Positions 20,539 through 29,089 of a DNA stretch of 64,000 nt are shown here, one piece after another. Made by a program: the position numbers and the translations under genes. Under the pieces are notes generated by a model that saw only the letters and a program-made list of their open reading frames with translations, was not told where the DNA came from and did not search any database. This stretch comes from Halalkalibacter krulwichiae (lineage in GTDB: Bacteria; Bacillota; Bacilli; Bacillales; Bacillaceae_D), in contig NZ_CP020814.1 of NCBI RefSeq assembly GCF_002109385.1, forward strand, positions 684,001 through 748,000. The letters run 5' to 3'. Within the stretch, counting starts at the first letter, position 1. The number at the start of each line of letters is the position of its first letter.

Positions 20539-20856
20539 GTTATTTTCATAAATCCTCGTTATTTTCGACTTGAAGTCTTCTAAGTGTACAAATCTAGCTT
20601 CTCGCAAAACTTCTTTCCCGTTAACATGAAAAACTAAAACTGGTGCAGTAAATGCCATAAGGTAACCTGCAATCTCAGGAATCTTTTCACCATTAACTAG
20701 GAGAGATTGTATTCGCGGAAATTCCTTTAATACTTCCTCAACCTGAGGAAGGAGTGTGTGACATACTGTTCAATTGGGCAAATAGATGTAAATGAAACTT
20801 AATTCATTATTCTTTATAAACTCTTTAACTTCTTCAAGTGACTGAGCTTGCTTCAT
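20536..20856 (-). CDS. Thioredoxin-like protein with in-frame UGA at the first redox Cys (candidate selenoprotein)
   Basis: Read through one TGA (20772-20770, codon 29), the frame from ATG 20856 gives a 106-residue thioredoxin-fold protein. It starts MKQAQSLEEVKEFI, has a hydrophobic strand FIYIYLPN, then [TGA]TVCHTLLPQVEEVLKEF, the cis-Pro segment FTAPVLVFHVNGKEVLREARFVHLEDF and a normal end. Related Bacillus proteins carry PNC.VCH here, so the TGA replaces the N-terminal Cys of CxxC exactly, as Sec does in UxxC thioredoxin-like selenoproteins. No other stop or frame break is present. The alternative is a nonsense mutation in a Cys codon. It is divergent from glpD; the GGAAAGGG site is about 11 nt from the ATG. 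Confidence 0.7.
20733..20751 (-). promoter_or_regulatory. Candidate bacterial SECIS hairpin
   Basis: On the minus strand CTTCCTC, loop AGGTT, GAGGAAG form a perfect 7-bp hairpin. The loop begins 26 nt after the TGA, within the distance described for bacterial SECIS elements, and has G as its second base, as in the E. coli fdhF loop AGGUCU. Confidence 0.5.
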
Positions 20857-20973
20857 GAAGCGGCACACCCTTTCCTTTCTTATAAGTATACACTGTCTTT
20901 CTTCTTATAATCGTCTGTTGAAGATAAAATGAATTTACACAATATATCCCTTTATAAAAGCTTAACTATAAGT

Positions 20974-20979
20974 TATAAT
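20974..20979 (+). promoter_or_regulatory. -10 element upstream of glpD
   Basis: A perfect TATAAT at 20974-20979, 22 nt before the antiterminator motif. No good -35 hexamer is seen at the usual spacing, so the promoter is only partly supported. Confidence 0.45.
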
Positions 20980-21000
20980 GATGGTAAGTTAATATTTGGT

Positions 21001-21075
21001 CGGAGATCAGGAGAAGACCACAACACTCTTTTTAGCAATTATGTTATTAAGAGATGTTGTGGTCTTCTTTTTTTT
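21001..21075 (+). promoter_or_regulatory. GlpP-dependent antiterminator/terminator of glpD
   Basis: CGGAGATCAGGAGA (21001-21014) overlaps the left arm GAAGACCACAACA (21013-21025) of a perfect hairpin whose right arm is at 21055-21067, followed by eight T. The motif matches the glpFK leader except for the two central bases. Confidence 0.85.
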
Positions 21076-21104
21076 CTATTATGACCAATTAAAGAGGAGA
21101 GATT

Positions 21105-22780
21105 ATGATGGGGAATTTTTCAAGTGATAATCGTCAAGCGATTTTAGAAGATATGAGTGAAAAAACGTTAGACCTACTTGTTATCGGAGGTGGAATTACA
21201 GGTGCTGGAATTGCACTAGATGCAAAAGTGAGAGGGTTGGGTACGGGTTTGATTGAAATGCAAGACTTTGCTTCTGGGACATCGAGCCGTTCGACCAAAT
21301 TGGTTCATGGAGGATTACGATATTTAAAGCAGTTTGAGGTGAAGCTTGTAGCGGAAGTGGGCAAAGAACGAGCAATTGTTTATGAAAATGCACCACATGT
21401 AACGACGCCTGAGTGGATGTTACTGCCTTTAATTAAAGGTGGTACATTTGGCAAATTCACAACTTCAATAGGGTTGAAAGTGTATGATTATTTAGCAGGA
21501 GTAAGAAAGCATGAAAGAAGGAAAATGCTATCGAAGAAGACTGTCTTAAGTAAGGAGCCACTTATACGTAAAGAAGGTTTAAAGGGTGGTGGAATCTATG
21601 TAGAGTATCGAACCGATGATGCTCGATTGACGCTTGAGGTATTAAAAGAAGCTGTGAATCGGGGGCGAAAGCAGTCAATTATGCACAAGCAGTCGGCTTT
21701 ATATACCGGGATGGAAAAGTTGTGGCGGTTAAGGTAAAGGATGTTTTGTCTGGTACTGTTTATGAGATTTATGCAAAGAAAATTGTTAATGCTGCAGGAC
21801 CTTGGGTTGATACATTAAGAGAACAAGATGGCTCTAAAAAAGGAAAGTTTCTGCATTTAACAAAAGGTGTTCATTTAGTTGTTGATCAAAATCGTTTTCC
21901 TTTGAAGCAAGCGGTATACTTTGATACAGAAAAAGATGGACGCATGGTCTTTGCGATTCCTAGAGATGGGAAAACTTACGTAGGTACAACCGATACGTTT
22001 TATAAGGACGATCTTGTGAATCCTCGTATGACAAAAGAAGATCGAGATTACATCATTGCTGCTATTAACTATATGTTTCCTCAAGTGCAGTTAACAGCAG
22101 AAGATATCGAGTCTAGTTGGAGTGGGTTACGTCCTCTCATTCATGAGGAAGGGAAAAGTGCTTCGGAGATTTCAAGAAAAGATGAAATCTTCTTCTCAGA
22201 TAGTGGCTTAATTTCTATTGCCGGTGGAAAACTAACTGGTTACAGGAAAATGGCTGAAAGAATTGTTGATATTGTCGCAAAGCAGTTAGGCAACAATCAA
22301 CCTTGTACAACCGATTCAATTAAGTTGTCCGGAGGCGAAGTTGGTGGTTCTGTAAAGTATGAGTCTTTTGTAACGCGTAAGGCACTTGAGGGAGTAAAGT
22401 TAGGTCTTGAAAAACAAGAGGCAGAAAAAGTTATAAGACTTTACGGATCCAACATAGATTCTGTGTATCGATTCATAAGAGAAGACAAAGGAGAAGCAGA
22501 ACAATATCAGCTTCCACCTTTATTGTTAGCTCAGTTAAAGTATGGGATGGAGCATGAGATGGTGACAACGCCTAGTGACTTTTTTAATCGAAGAACATCA
22601 GCGATCTTTTTTAACATTGCTTGGGTATTGAAGTGGAAAGATGCTGTTATTCACTATATGGCTAATATGAAAAAATGGTCAAGTGAAGTAAAAAAGCGTC
22701 ATGAAAATAATTTAAATAATGAGCTTCAATGGGCTCAAAGTCCTTTAGAGGAAGAACGCCCTGAGAGTAGAGTCGGATAA
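21105..22780 (+). pseudogene. glpD: Glycerol-3-phosphate dehydrogenase, frame broken at a G run
   Basis: FAD-dependent, membrane-associated oxidation of glycerol 3-phosphate to dihydroxyacetone phosphate, feeding electrons to quinone. The first part (from ATG 21105 behind AGAGGAGAG) has the FAD fold [17 protein letters not shown] and [15 protein letters not shown]. The frame fails at GGGGG 21661-21665, and one extra G restores [15 protein letters not shown] and continues into IVNAAGPWVD, GTTDTFYKDD and the normal C-terminal domain. The repaired length is 558 residues, as in B. subtilis. All sequence on both sides is well conserved, so a missing base in the read or assembly is the simplest reading; a real mutation would abolish aerobic glycerol use. 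Confidence 0.9.
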
Positions 22781-22831
22781 AGAAGAGATGGTTCTTTGAG
22801 TTAAGAATATCATAACAAATCATGGTAATGT

Positions 22832-22837
22832 TATAAT
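22832..22837 (+). promoter_or_regulatory. -10 element upstream of ferritin
   Basis: TATAAT 38 nt before the ferritin start. The region at -35 is weak, so this is a partial promoter call. Confidence 0.35.
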
Positions 22838-22869
22838 ATAGTTAGACTTTATAAAAAAGGGTGATGAGT

Positions 22870-23376
22870 ATGCTAAGTGATGAACTAGTTAAAGGGCTTA
22901 ATGATCAAATGAATTATGAATTTTATGCGGCACATTCTTATTTAGCAATGGCAGCCTATTGCTCTGCAGAAAGTTATGATGGCTTTGCGAATTTCTTCTT
23001 AGTTCAAGCTGAAGAGGAACGGTTTCATGCAATGAAGTTCTATAACTTTATCAATGCATTAGGTGAGAGAGCAAAGATTCAAGCACTGCCAGAGCCTAAT
23101 AATAGCTTTTCTTCTATTCTTGATGCATATGAGAAAGCATTGGTACAAGAGAAAGAAGTTACGAAAAAGATTTATCACTTATCTGACTTGGCTCTTGATG
23201 CAAGAGAGCATGCAACCATCAATTTTTTAAAGTGGTTTATCGATGAGCAGGTTGAAGAAGAAGATCTATTTGATAGCATTATTCAGAAGTTAAAACGAAT
23301 TGAAAATGACAGCAATGCCTTTTTTATGCTTGATGATGAATTTTCTAAACGGTCATTTACACCTGAAGCAGAATAA
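22870..23376 (+). CDS. Bacterial ferritin
   Basis: A non-haem ferritin of 168 residues that stores iron as ferric mineral in a 24-mer shell. The N-terminal helix reads LNDQMNYEFYAAHSYLAMAAYC, giving the first ferroxidase Glu; QAEEERFHAMKFYNF gives the ExxH pair and EHATINFLKWFIDEQVEEE further ligands. I take ATG 22870, because AAGGGTGAT before it mimics the anti-Shine-Dalgarno complement; earlier GTG/ATG codons overlap that site. The gene is single, with a strong terminator. Confidence 0.93.
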   Translation: MLSDELVKGLNDQMNYEFYAAHSYLAMAAYCSAESYDGFANFFLVQAEEERFHAMKFYNFINALGERAKIQALPEPNNSFSSILDAYEKALVQEKEVTKKIYHLSDLALDAREHATINFLKWFIDEQVEEEDLFDSIIQKLKRIENDSNAFFMLDDEFSKRSFTPEAE

Positions 23377-23383
23377 TAAAAAA

Positions 23384-23427
23384 AGTGGATCATTTGTGAG
23401 CAATCTCATAATGGTCCATTTTTTTTT
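23384..23427 (+). terminator. Terminator after ferritin
   Basis: TGGATCATT (23386-23394) pairs with AATGGTCCA (23410-23418) with one G-U pair, followed by nine T. Confidence 0.85.
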
Positions 23428-23586
23428 GCTGTGTTATAAAAGGTAATTTTATTGCTAATGTTTAACGAAGCTTAAAGCAACAACCTCCGGAAAGGATTGT
23501 TTCATTTGTGCCTAAGGAAAAACAGTTTTTTTAGATAAATAATTAGTGGTGTTCGTTGCATATAGATTCTTAAGAGGGGGGATACG

Positions 23587-24195
23587 ATGAACATTTCACA
23601 ATTGCCAGCTGATATTATCTCCAGGCATATCGTATCAAATCGTTTAGATGTTTATTATCCACAGCTTCATCGATTGAAAGATTATACAGTACAAATGATG
23701 TTGAATGAGCGAATAAAAAAGCAAGTCATGACTATGATGAAAAAGCAGGGTTACAAAGAGAATCCTCAAACAACTATAACCGGAGGATATGAAATTAAGA
23801 CTAATCAACGAGATATTGTAAGCCTTACCAATAGTCATTATTCTTATTCTGGTGGAGCGCATGGTGTTACCCTCTTAAAGTCTTTGACGATGAATATAAA
23901 GAACGGTTTCGTCTATTCATTAAAAGATTTATTTAAGCCAAGTACTGATTATAAGAATAGGCTCAACTTTTTAATAAACGAACAAATTAAAGAACGTGAA
24001 TTGCCATTAATTGCTCCTTTTGAAGGCGTTTCATCCAACCAATATTATTATATTTCGGATAAAGCGCTTATTATTTACTTTCAACTATATGAATTGCTTC
24101 CTTATGCATGGGGATTTCCCTATTTTGTTATATCCGTATATGACATTCAAGACTTATTAATAGAGGATGGTGCACTCGGAAGAATGGTTTATTAA
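23587..24195 (+). CDS. DUF3298/DUF4163-type protein
   Basis: A 202-residue protein whose middle contains DIVSLTNSHYSYSGGAHGVT, the GGAHG signature of DUF3298, a domain usually paired with DUF4163 in secreted or sigma-factor-associated proteins of Bacillus (for example the RsiV region). The later half has a ISDKALIIYFQLYELLPYAWGFP segment typical of the domain. There is no N-terminal signal peptide or transmembrane helix, unlike many relatives, so it appears cytoplasmic. It starts at ATG 23587 behind AGAGGGGGGA. Role unknown. Confidence 0.75.
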   Translation: MNISQLPADIISRHIVSNRLDVYYPQLHRLKDYTVQMMLNERIKKQVMTMMKKQGYKENPQTTITGGYEIKTNQRDIVSLTNSHYSYSGGAHGVTLLKSLTMNIKNGFVYSLKDLFKPSTDYKNRLNFLINEQIKERELPLIAPFEGVSSNQYYYISDKALIIYFQLYELLPYAWGFPYFVISVYDIQDLLIEDGALGRMVY

Positions 24196-24220
24196 CTAAG
24201 AGGTTTAGGCGATATAGGGA

Positions 24221-24253
24221 AAGAGGTCAAACCTTGTTAGGTTTGACCTCTTT
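24221..24253. terminator. Bidirectional terminator between the DUF3298 gene and dps
   Basis: AAGAGGTCAAACC (24221-24233) and its perfect complement at 24240-24252 enclose a 6-nt loop. T-rich flanks occur on both strands. Confidence 0.85.
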
Positions 24254-24274
24254 CTAACTTTCCGTTAGGAAGCT

Positions 24275-24715
24275 TTATTTTAAGAATGAACGTAGCATCC
24301 AATTATGCTTTTCTAAAGATTGATGAATAGCTAATAGCATGTCCGCTGTTGTTTCGTCGCCTAAAGAATCAGCTGCTTCCATTCCATCTTTTAACTCATC
24401 GATAATTGTATTGAAATCTTCTACTAGTTCTCCAACCATAGATTCAGCGTCTTGGCTGCCTGTAGCTTCTTGGATGGATGAAGTTTCTAGAAATTCTTTC
24501 ATAGTAGCAACAGGATGCCCTTTTAGAGCTAATAATCGTTCCGCTAATTCATCAATATGGGTAGACGCTTCATTGTATAATTCTTCAAATTTGTCATGTA
24601 ATGTAAAGAATGCCGGCCCTTTGACATACCAATGGTAGTTGTGTAATTTAACAAAAAGTACACTCCAGTTTGCAATTTGCTTGTTTAAGATTGTAGAAAC
24701 TTTTTCTTGGCTCAT
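24275..24715 (-). CDS. dps: Dps-family DNA-binding ferritin-like protein
   Basis: A 146-residue mini-ferritin that oxidises and stores iron in a dodecamer and protects DNA under oxidative stress. The ferroxidase motif at the subunit interface is complete: [27 protein letters not shown] gives His, His, Asp and Glu. The C-terminus [16 protein letters not shown] is typical. A strong TGAGGAGGTTATGAT site lies before ATG 24715. It is a single gene; the 122-bp upstream gap shows only a weak PerR-like sequence. It sits close to ferritin, making a small iron-storage cluster. Confidence 0.95.
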   Translation of the reverse strand: MSQEKVSTILNKQIANWSVLFVKLHNYHWYVKGPAFFTLHDKFEELYNEASTHIDELAERLLALKGHPVATMKEFLETSSIQEATGSQDAESMVGELVEDFNTIIDELKDGMEAADSLGDETTADMLLAIHQSLEKHNWMLRSFLK

Positions 24716-24837
24716 ATCATAACCTCCTCAAATTCGCTTCACTTTACTTTTACCCATTTCATGAAAATTATAAACCATTTTTTTCATTTTCTTATAATTA
24801 AAGTTGGTAAAGTCTGTGAAAATGGCTGAGGTTTCCT

Positions 24838-25506
24838 TTAAGTGACAATAGTAAAAGTGGAAGTTCCGCCATGAACCTGTGTAAACATATTAGCAGCTGC
24901 TTGAAGGAGTTTATTTGCTTCATCTACATTCATCTCTGGTCGTAAATAGAATATATGTACGGCAGAGGTTGTCTGAGTCGTTACTTTTGTTCGATCTGAA
25001 TCGACAATTGGACTACCGAAGGCCCCTTCGTTGTCAGCAACAATTAGCTTTCCGCTCATATCATTATTTCGACCATTAACACCTAAATAAGAGTCGCTTT
25101 CTTTTCCTAATCGTAATGAAATGTTCCCACTAATATGATCGCGATCATAAATCCCCATTGGAATACAATACTGCAAAGAAAAGAATGTATTTAAATCAAC
25201 GGCAGAATGGACAAGCGGTAAGGAGTTACCTTTTTTAATTCGTCTAAAAAGTGATTCTTGAGAAGGGCGGTATCTCCCTGGATTCATATTAAGCGTTTTG
25301 AATATGTTTCTCCATTCTGCAATTCCTTTATAATCAATGAGCTCTTTAGTTTCTAATTCAAATCTTAATGTTTCTTGAAAAAACTGTAAACGTCCTTTTA
25401 ACATTTGAGGTGAATCACTAATCACGATATGATTGTATAAGATTACTCCTAATTTAAACGTTGGAAGTTTAGAGGAGATGGATTGATCAATAATTACGTT
25501 TACCAT
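24838..25506 (-). CDS. B3/B4 tRNA-binding domain protein
   Basis: A 222-residue protein of the B3/4 domain family (the editing-like domain also found in phenylalanyl-tRNA synthetase beta). Recognisable parts are WRNIFKTLNMNPGRYRPSQESLFRRI, LPLVHSAVDLNTFFSLQY, the PMGIYDRDHISG stretch and TTSAVHIFYLRPEM. Free-standing members may edit mischarged tRNA or act on a small molecule; the activity is not established. The start is ATG 25506 with TAGGAGG 8 nt upstream. It is divergent from queG. Confidence 0.82.
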   Translation of the reverse strand: MVNVIIDQSISSKLPTFKLGVILYNHIVISDSPQMLKGRLQFFQETLRFELETKELIDYKGIAEWRNIFKTLNMNPGRYRPSQESLFRRIKKGNSLPLVHSAVDLNTFFSLQYCIPMGIYDRDHISGNISLRLGKESDSYLGVNGRNNDMSGKLIVADNEGAFGSPIVDSDRTKVTTQTTSAVHIFYLRPEMNVDEANKLLQAAANMFTQVHGGTSTFTIVT

Positions 25507-25581
25507 ATATAGGCCTCCTAGCATGTATTGCTTTACATTTTAGCATAAGGGAGGAAAAGGGAGAAGAAAGGTGATTGACCA

Positions 25582-26721
25582 ATGACACTTGCCCAATTAA
25601 AGGATGAGCTTATTGCATATAGTAAAACAATAGGAGTCGATAAAATTGGTTTTGCATCTGCAGATCCATTTGCCGAATTAAAAAATCGACTACTAACTCA
25701 GCAACAGCTTGGGTATCAATCTGGTTTTGAAGAATCCGATATTGAAAAGAGAGTTTATCCTGAGAAGTTGCTTCAAGGTGCAAGAACCATAATATCGATC
25801 GCTCTTGCATATCCATCTAAGATGTCTAACTCACCTAGAAATACGAAAGAAGAACGGAGAGGGATATTCTGTCGTGCCTCGTGGGGAAAAGACTATCACG
25901 ATATTTTAAGAGATAGATTGAAGAAACTTGAAATTTTTCTCAAGGAACGTGCTCCAGAAGCGAAGACCATTTCAATGGTTGATACAGGAGAGCTTTCAGA
26001 CCGTGCTGTTGCAGAACGAGCCGGAATTGGCTGGAGTGGCAAGAACTGCGCCACTATAACTCCAGAATTCGGTAGTTATGTTTATTTAGGAGAGTTAGTA
26101 ACGACTCTTCCCTTTGAACCTGATACACCAATGATAGAACAATGCGGGTCTTGTACGAAATGTATTGATGCTTGTCCAACTGGAGCCCTCGTTCAAGGTG
26201 GCCAGTTAGATTCAAATAAATGCATTGCTTTCTTAACACAAACAAAAGATTTTCTTCCAGACCAATATCGAAAAAAGTTAGGAAATCGACTATATGGTTG
26301 TGATACATGTCAGCAAGTATGTCCTGAGAATAAAGGAAAAGATTTTCATAACCACCCGGAGATGGAACCAGATCCCGAGATTGCTAAGCCCAAACTAATC
26401 CCTCTTCTTACAATAAGTAATCGTGAGTTTAAAGAGAGGTTTGGACACATTTCTGGTTCATGGCGTGGGAAAAAGCCAATTCAAAGAAATGCAATCATTG
26501 CCCTTGCTCATTTCAAAGATCAGCAAGCTTTGCCTATTTTAGCGGATCTCCTAAAGAAAGATCCTCGCCCCGTTATAAGAGGAACGGCTGCCTGGGCTAT
26601 AGGTGTAATAGGGAGCATCGAAGAGAAAAGGCTGCTTGATGAAGTGAAAAACACCGAAAAAGACGATAAAGTGCTACGAGAGATCGATAAAGGACTAAAT
26701 ATAATGGAATATAAGGAATAG
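25582..26721 (+). CDS. queG: Epoxyqueuosine reductase
   Basis: A cobalamin- and iron-sulfur-dependent enzyme that reduces epoxyqueuosine to queuosine in tRNA (position 34). The 379-residue product has VDTGELSDRAVAERAGIGWSG for the B12/active site region, two 4Fe-4S motifs (CGSCTKCIDACP and CDTCQQVCP) and a C-terminal HEAT-like repeat domain from about residue 290 (RNAIIALAHFKD, RGTAAWAIGVIG). It starts at ATG 25582. Ogt follows 71 nt later. Confidence 0.96.
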   Translation: MTLAQLKDELIAYSKTIGVDKIGFASADPFAELKNRLLTQQQLGYQSGFEESDIEKRVYPEKLLQGARTIISIALAYPSKMSNSPRNTKEERRGIFCRASWGKDYHDILRDRLKKLEIFLKERAPEAKTISMVDTGELSDRAVAERAGIGWSGKNCATITPEFGSYVYLGELVTTLPFEPDTPMIEQCGSCTKCIDACPTGALVQGGQLDSNKCIAFLTQTKDFLPDQYRKKLGNRLYGCDTCQQVCPENKGKDFHNHPEMEPDPEIAKPKLIPLLTISNREFKERFGHISGSWRGKKPIQRNAIIALAHFKDQQALPILADLLKKDPRPVIRGTAAWAIGVIGSIEEKRLLDEVKNTEKDDKVLREIDKGLNIMEYKE

Positions 26722-26792
26722 TCGTCTAGCACAAAACTGGTTTAATAATGTAAGATGAGGAATAGATTGGACAATCGGAAGGAAGGGATTAG

Positions 26793-27323
26793 ATGACAAC
26801 GCAAATACCTCATTATGTCACAGAAATGAATAGTCCCCTAGGTGCTCTTACGATCGTTGCAACAGATAAAGGCGTTTGTCATATTCATTTTGGCGAATTA
26901 ACTAAATGTATGGCAACTTTAAAAGCCTGGCTAACAAAACAAGGCAGAAAAGGCGATCTTATTCCCTGTGAGAATACTTTAAAGCCTATCTGTGAGCAGT
27001 TACAACAATACTTCTCAGGTGAGAGAACAAGATTTAGTGTTCCACTTGATTTGTGTGGAACTGAATTCCAAAAGAAAGTTTGGAATACGTTAAGCGAAAT
27101 TGAATATGGTGAAACGAAATCATACAAAGAAATTGCCCAAAAAGTAGGTGCTCCTAAAGCAGTTCGTGCGATAGGTGGAGCCAATAACCAAAATCCAGTC
27201 CCTATTATTATCCCATGTCATCGTGTGATAGGGAGTAACGGAAATATGGTTGGATATGGTGGAGGGCTTGATAAAAAAGAACTTCTGTTAAGTTTAGAAG
27301 GTGCAATTGAAAAAATATCGTAA
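26793..27323 (+). CDS. ogt: Methylated-DNA-[protein]-cysteine S-methyltransferase
   Basis: A suicide repair enzyme that takes methyl groups from O6-methylguanine in DNA. The 176-residue protein has the helix-turn-helix segment TKSYKEIAQKVGAPKAVRAIGGANNQNP and the active-site Cys in IIIPCHRVIG, followed by GGGLDKKELLLSLEG. A short N-terminal domain precedes it, as in Ogt rather than the Ada C-terminal domain alone. GAAGGAAGGG precedes ATG 26793. A terminator follows directly. Confidence 0.95.
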   Translation: MTTQIPHYVTEMNSPLGALTIVATDKGVCHIHFGELTKCMATLKAWLTKQGRKGDLIPCENTLKPICEQLQQYFSGERTRFSVPLDLCGTEFQKKVWNTLSEIEYGETKSYKEIAQKVGAPKAVRAIGGANNQNPVPIIIPCHRVIGSNGNMVGYGGGLDKKELLLSLEGAIEKIS

Positions 27324-27326
27324 GAA

Positions 27327-27359
27327 GAGTGAGCGAGTGAGCGCATCACTCCTTTTTTT
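27327..27359 (+). terminator. Terminator after ogt
   Basis: GAGTGAGCG (27327-27335) pairs with CGCATCACTC (27342-27351) with one bulge and is followed by a run of seven T. Confidence 0.75.
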
Positions 27360-27491
27360 ATTTGTAAGGACTGCTTCTTCTAGAGATATTGTCGTTGATT
27401 GATGTAACTCCAGACCCTTTCTCTGCTTAGATTAGGATTACTAAAAATACCTAGGAAAGCATAGGTTTTTTAGTGGAAGGGGAAGTGATCT

Positions 27492-28367
27492 ATGAAGAAA
27501 AACATAGTAAAACAATTACATGATCTTATTGAGAAACGAAATAGACAATATGTTGAAGAAAGCAGAGACGAAAAGGATGAAGTGGTTGAACGAAAAATTA
27601 GAATGCATAGGAAGAGAGGAGCTGAAATTGTTAAAGCGCGTGTAGAAGGAGATATTTTACGTAGTTCACGTATAGGCGATGAGCTTGTAGTCGATTATGG
27701 TCTACACTCTGAGTTTCTTATACAATTACATGATCAGTTGTACATTGAAGAACTAAGAGAAGGGAGGAGAGCTTCTTTTAAGAATGATGAACTAACATTG
27801 GATCAAGCTCATCACCATTATGAGGAAGAGAAACAAGCGTTAAAGTCACCAAGACAAAATATAGAGCACCGAAGTCAAGCTCTAAGAGCTTATAATCGAA
27901 GAGACGCGGTTAGATATGCAGAGCGTTGGTGGGATGATTATAATCCAGAATATAGGAAATTCACCGATAACTGTACCAATTTTATTTCTCAGTGTCTAAG
28001 TGCGGGTGGTGCGCAAATGGCTTGGCACTCAGATAGAGCAAAGGGTTGGTGGTATAGTGGTGACAATTGGAGTTTAAGTTGGGCAGTGGCTCATTCGTTT
28101 AGATGGTATTTAAGTGGTGCGAAAACTGGTTTCCGCGGTGAGGAAAGACAAAGTGCCTTGGAACTTGTACCAGGAGATATTATTTGCTATGACTTTGATG
28201 GTGATGGACGTTGGCAACATACAACCATCGTAGTCGCTAAAGATGCAAACGGGGAGCCGTTAGTGAATGCACAAACGGCTAATAGTAGAATGCGCTATTG
28301 GAAATATGAAGATTCAACAGCTTGGACCCCGAATATCAAATATAAGTTCTTTCATATAATAAATTAA
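27492..28367 (+). CDS. Amidase_6 domain protein (putative cell-wall amidase)
   Basis: A 291-residue protein with a highly charged N-terminal half (about residues 1-130, many Arg, Lys and Glu) and a C-terminal Amidase_6 domain: DAVRYAERWWDDYNPEYRKF, the catalytic-Cys segment DNCTNFISQCLSAGG, WWYSGDNWSLSW, the LVPGDIICYDFDGDG segment and the catalytic His in WQHTTIVV. The family resembles NlpC/P60-type cysteine peptidases acting on peptidoglycan. No signal peptide is visible, so it may act in the mother cell or spore, or leave by another route. It starts at ATG 27492 behind GAAGGGGAAGTG. Confidence 0.82.
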   Translation: MKKNIVKQLHDLIEKRNRQYVEESRDEKDEVVERKIRMHRKRGAEIVKARVEGDILRSSRIGDELVVDYGLHSEFLIQLHDQLYIEELREGRRASFKNDELTLDQAHHHYEEEKQALKSPRQNIEHRSQALRAYNRRDAVRYAERWWDDYNPEYRKFTDNCTNFISQCLSAGGAQMAWHSDRAKGWWYSGDNWSLSWAVAHSFRWYLSGAKTGFRGEERQSALELVPGDIICYDFDGDGRWQHTTIVVAKDANGEPLVNAQTANSRMRYWKYEDSTAWTPNIKYKFFHIIN

Positions 28368-28372
28368 AAATG

Positions 28373-28456
28373 AGGAATGCTTTAATAAAGTTTGTCATGA
28401 AATGCTTAAGAGAGCAATTTATGTGAACGAGCTGAATTAGAGCATTCCTTCTTTAC
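28373..28456 (+). terminator. Possible long hairpin terminator after the amidase gene
   Basis: AGGAATGCT (28373-28381) pairs with AGCATTCCT (28441-28449) around a long partly structured loop, followed by TCTTT. The stem is good but the loop is large. Confidence 0.5.
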
Positions 28457-28556
28457 GTTTCTTCTTTTCCTAAGAGGTGTTATAATGGATTTTGTCGTAT
28501 TATAGGTAGGATGTAATAGCAAGAACAAAGTATGAGAGAAATTGAGGTGTATGCAC

Positions 28557-29030
28557 GTGGGTTTACATATCGTGCTTTATCAACCAGAAATTCCAGCGAA
28601 TACAGGAAATATCGCTCGAACATGTGCGGGGACTAATACAACTTTGCACTTAATTCGTCCTCTAGGCTTTTCTACTGATGATAAAATGTTAAAGCGAGCT
28701 GGTTGTGATTATTGGCCAAGTGTTACTATTAAGTATTATGACTCAATGGACGAGCTTTTCACATCATATCCAAATGGTGAGTTTTATTTTATTGAAACGT
28801 TTGGAACAAAGAACTATAGTGAATTTGATTATTCTAACAATGATCTAGATCATTTCTTTGTATTTGGGAAAGAAACAACTGGAATACCAAAGGAGATTGT
28901 TGAAAAGCGGATTGATCGTTGTTTTCGGATTCCTCAAACAGATAAGATTCGCTCATTGAATTTATCTAATACAGCAGCAATCGTCATTTATGAAGCGATT
29001 CGCCAACAAGGCTTTCAAAATTTATCATAA
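28557..29030 (+). CDS. trmL: tRNA (cytidine/uridine-34-2'-O)-methyltransferase
   Basis: A SPOUT-class enzyme that methylates the wobble ribose of certain leucine tRNAs. The 157-residue protein has the minimal TrmL length. It shows HIVLYQPEIPANTGNIARTC, LIRPLGFSTDDKMLKRAG, the knot segment FVFGKETTGIPKEIVE and RIPQTDKIRSLNLSNTAAIVIYE. GTG 28557 is chosen because GAGGTG (28544-28549) lies 7 nt upstream and the N-terminus then aligns with B. subtilis CspR. A strong terminator follows. Confidence 0.95.
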   Translation: MGLHIVLYQPEIPANTGNIARTCAGTNTTLHLIRPLGFSTDDKMLKRAGCDYWPSVTIKYYDSMDELFTSYPNGEFYFIETFGTKNYSEFDYSNNDLDHFFVFGKETTGIPKEIVEKRIDRCFRIPQTDKIRSLNLSNTAAIVIYEAIRQQGFQNLS

Positions 29031-29034
29031 TGTA

Positions 29035-29070
29035 AAAATCGACCAGACTCATAAGAGCTTGGTCGATTTT
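29035..29070. terminator. Terminator after trmL
   Basis: AAAATCGACCA (29035-29045) is perfectly complementary to TGGTCGATTTT (29060-29070) around a 14-nt loop. It also sits at the 3' end of the minus-strand small gene. Confidence 0.85.
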
Positions 29071-29089
29071 CAAAAAAATAAAGAGGTTG

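Noticed and set aside
21655..21740. Programmed frameshift in glpD
   Set aside because: No slippery site with stimulatory structure, and glpD is not known to use one; a lost G is simpler.
24716..24837. PerR box upstream of dps (TTATAATTAAAGTTG)
   Set aside because: Only the first half matches TTATAATNATTATAA; the second half site is poor, so PerR control is likely from family knowledge but not shown by the sequence.
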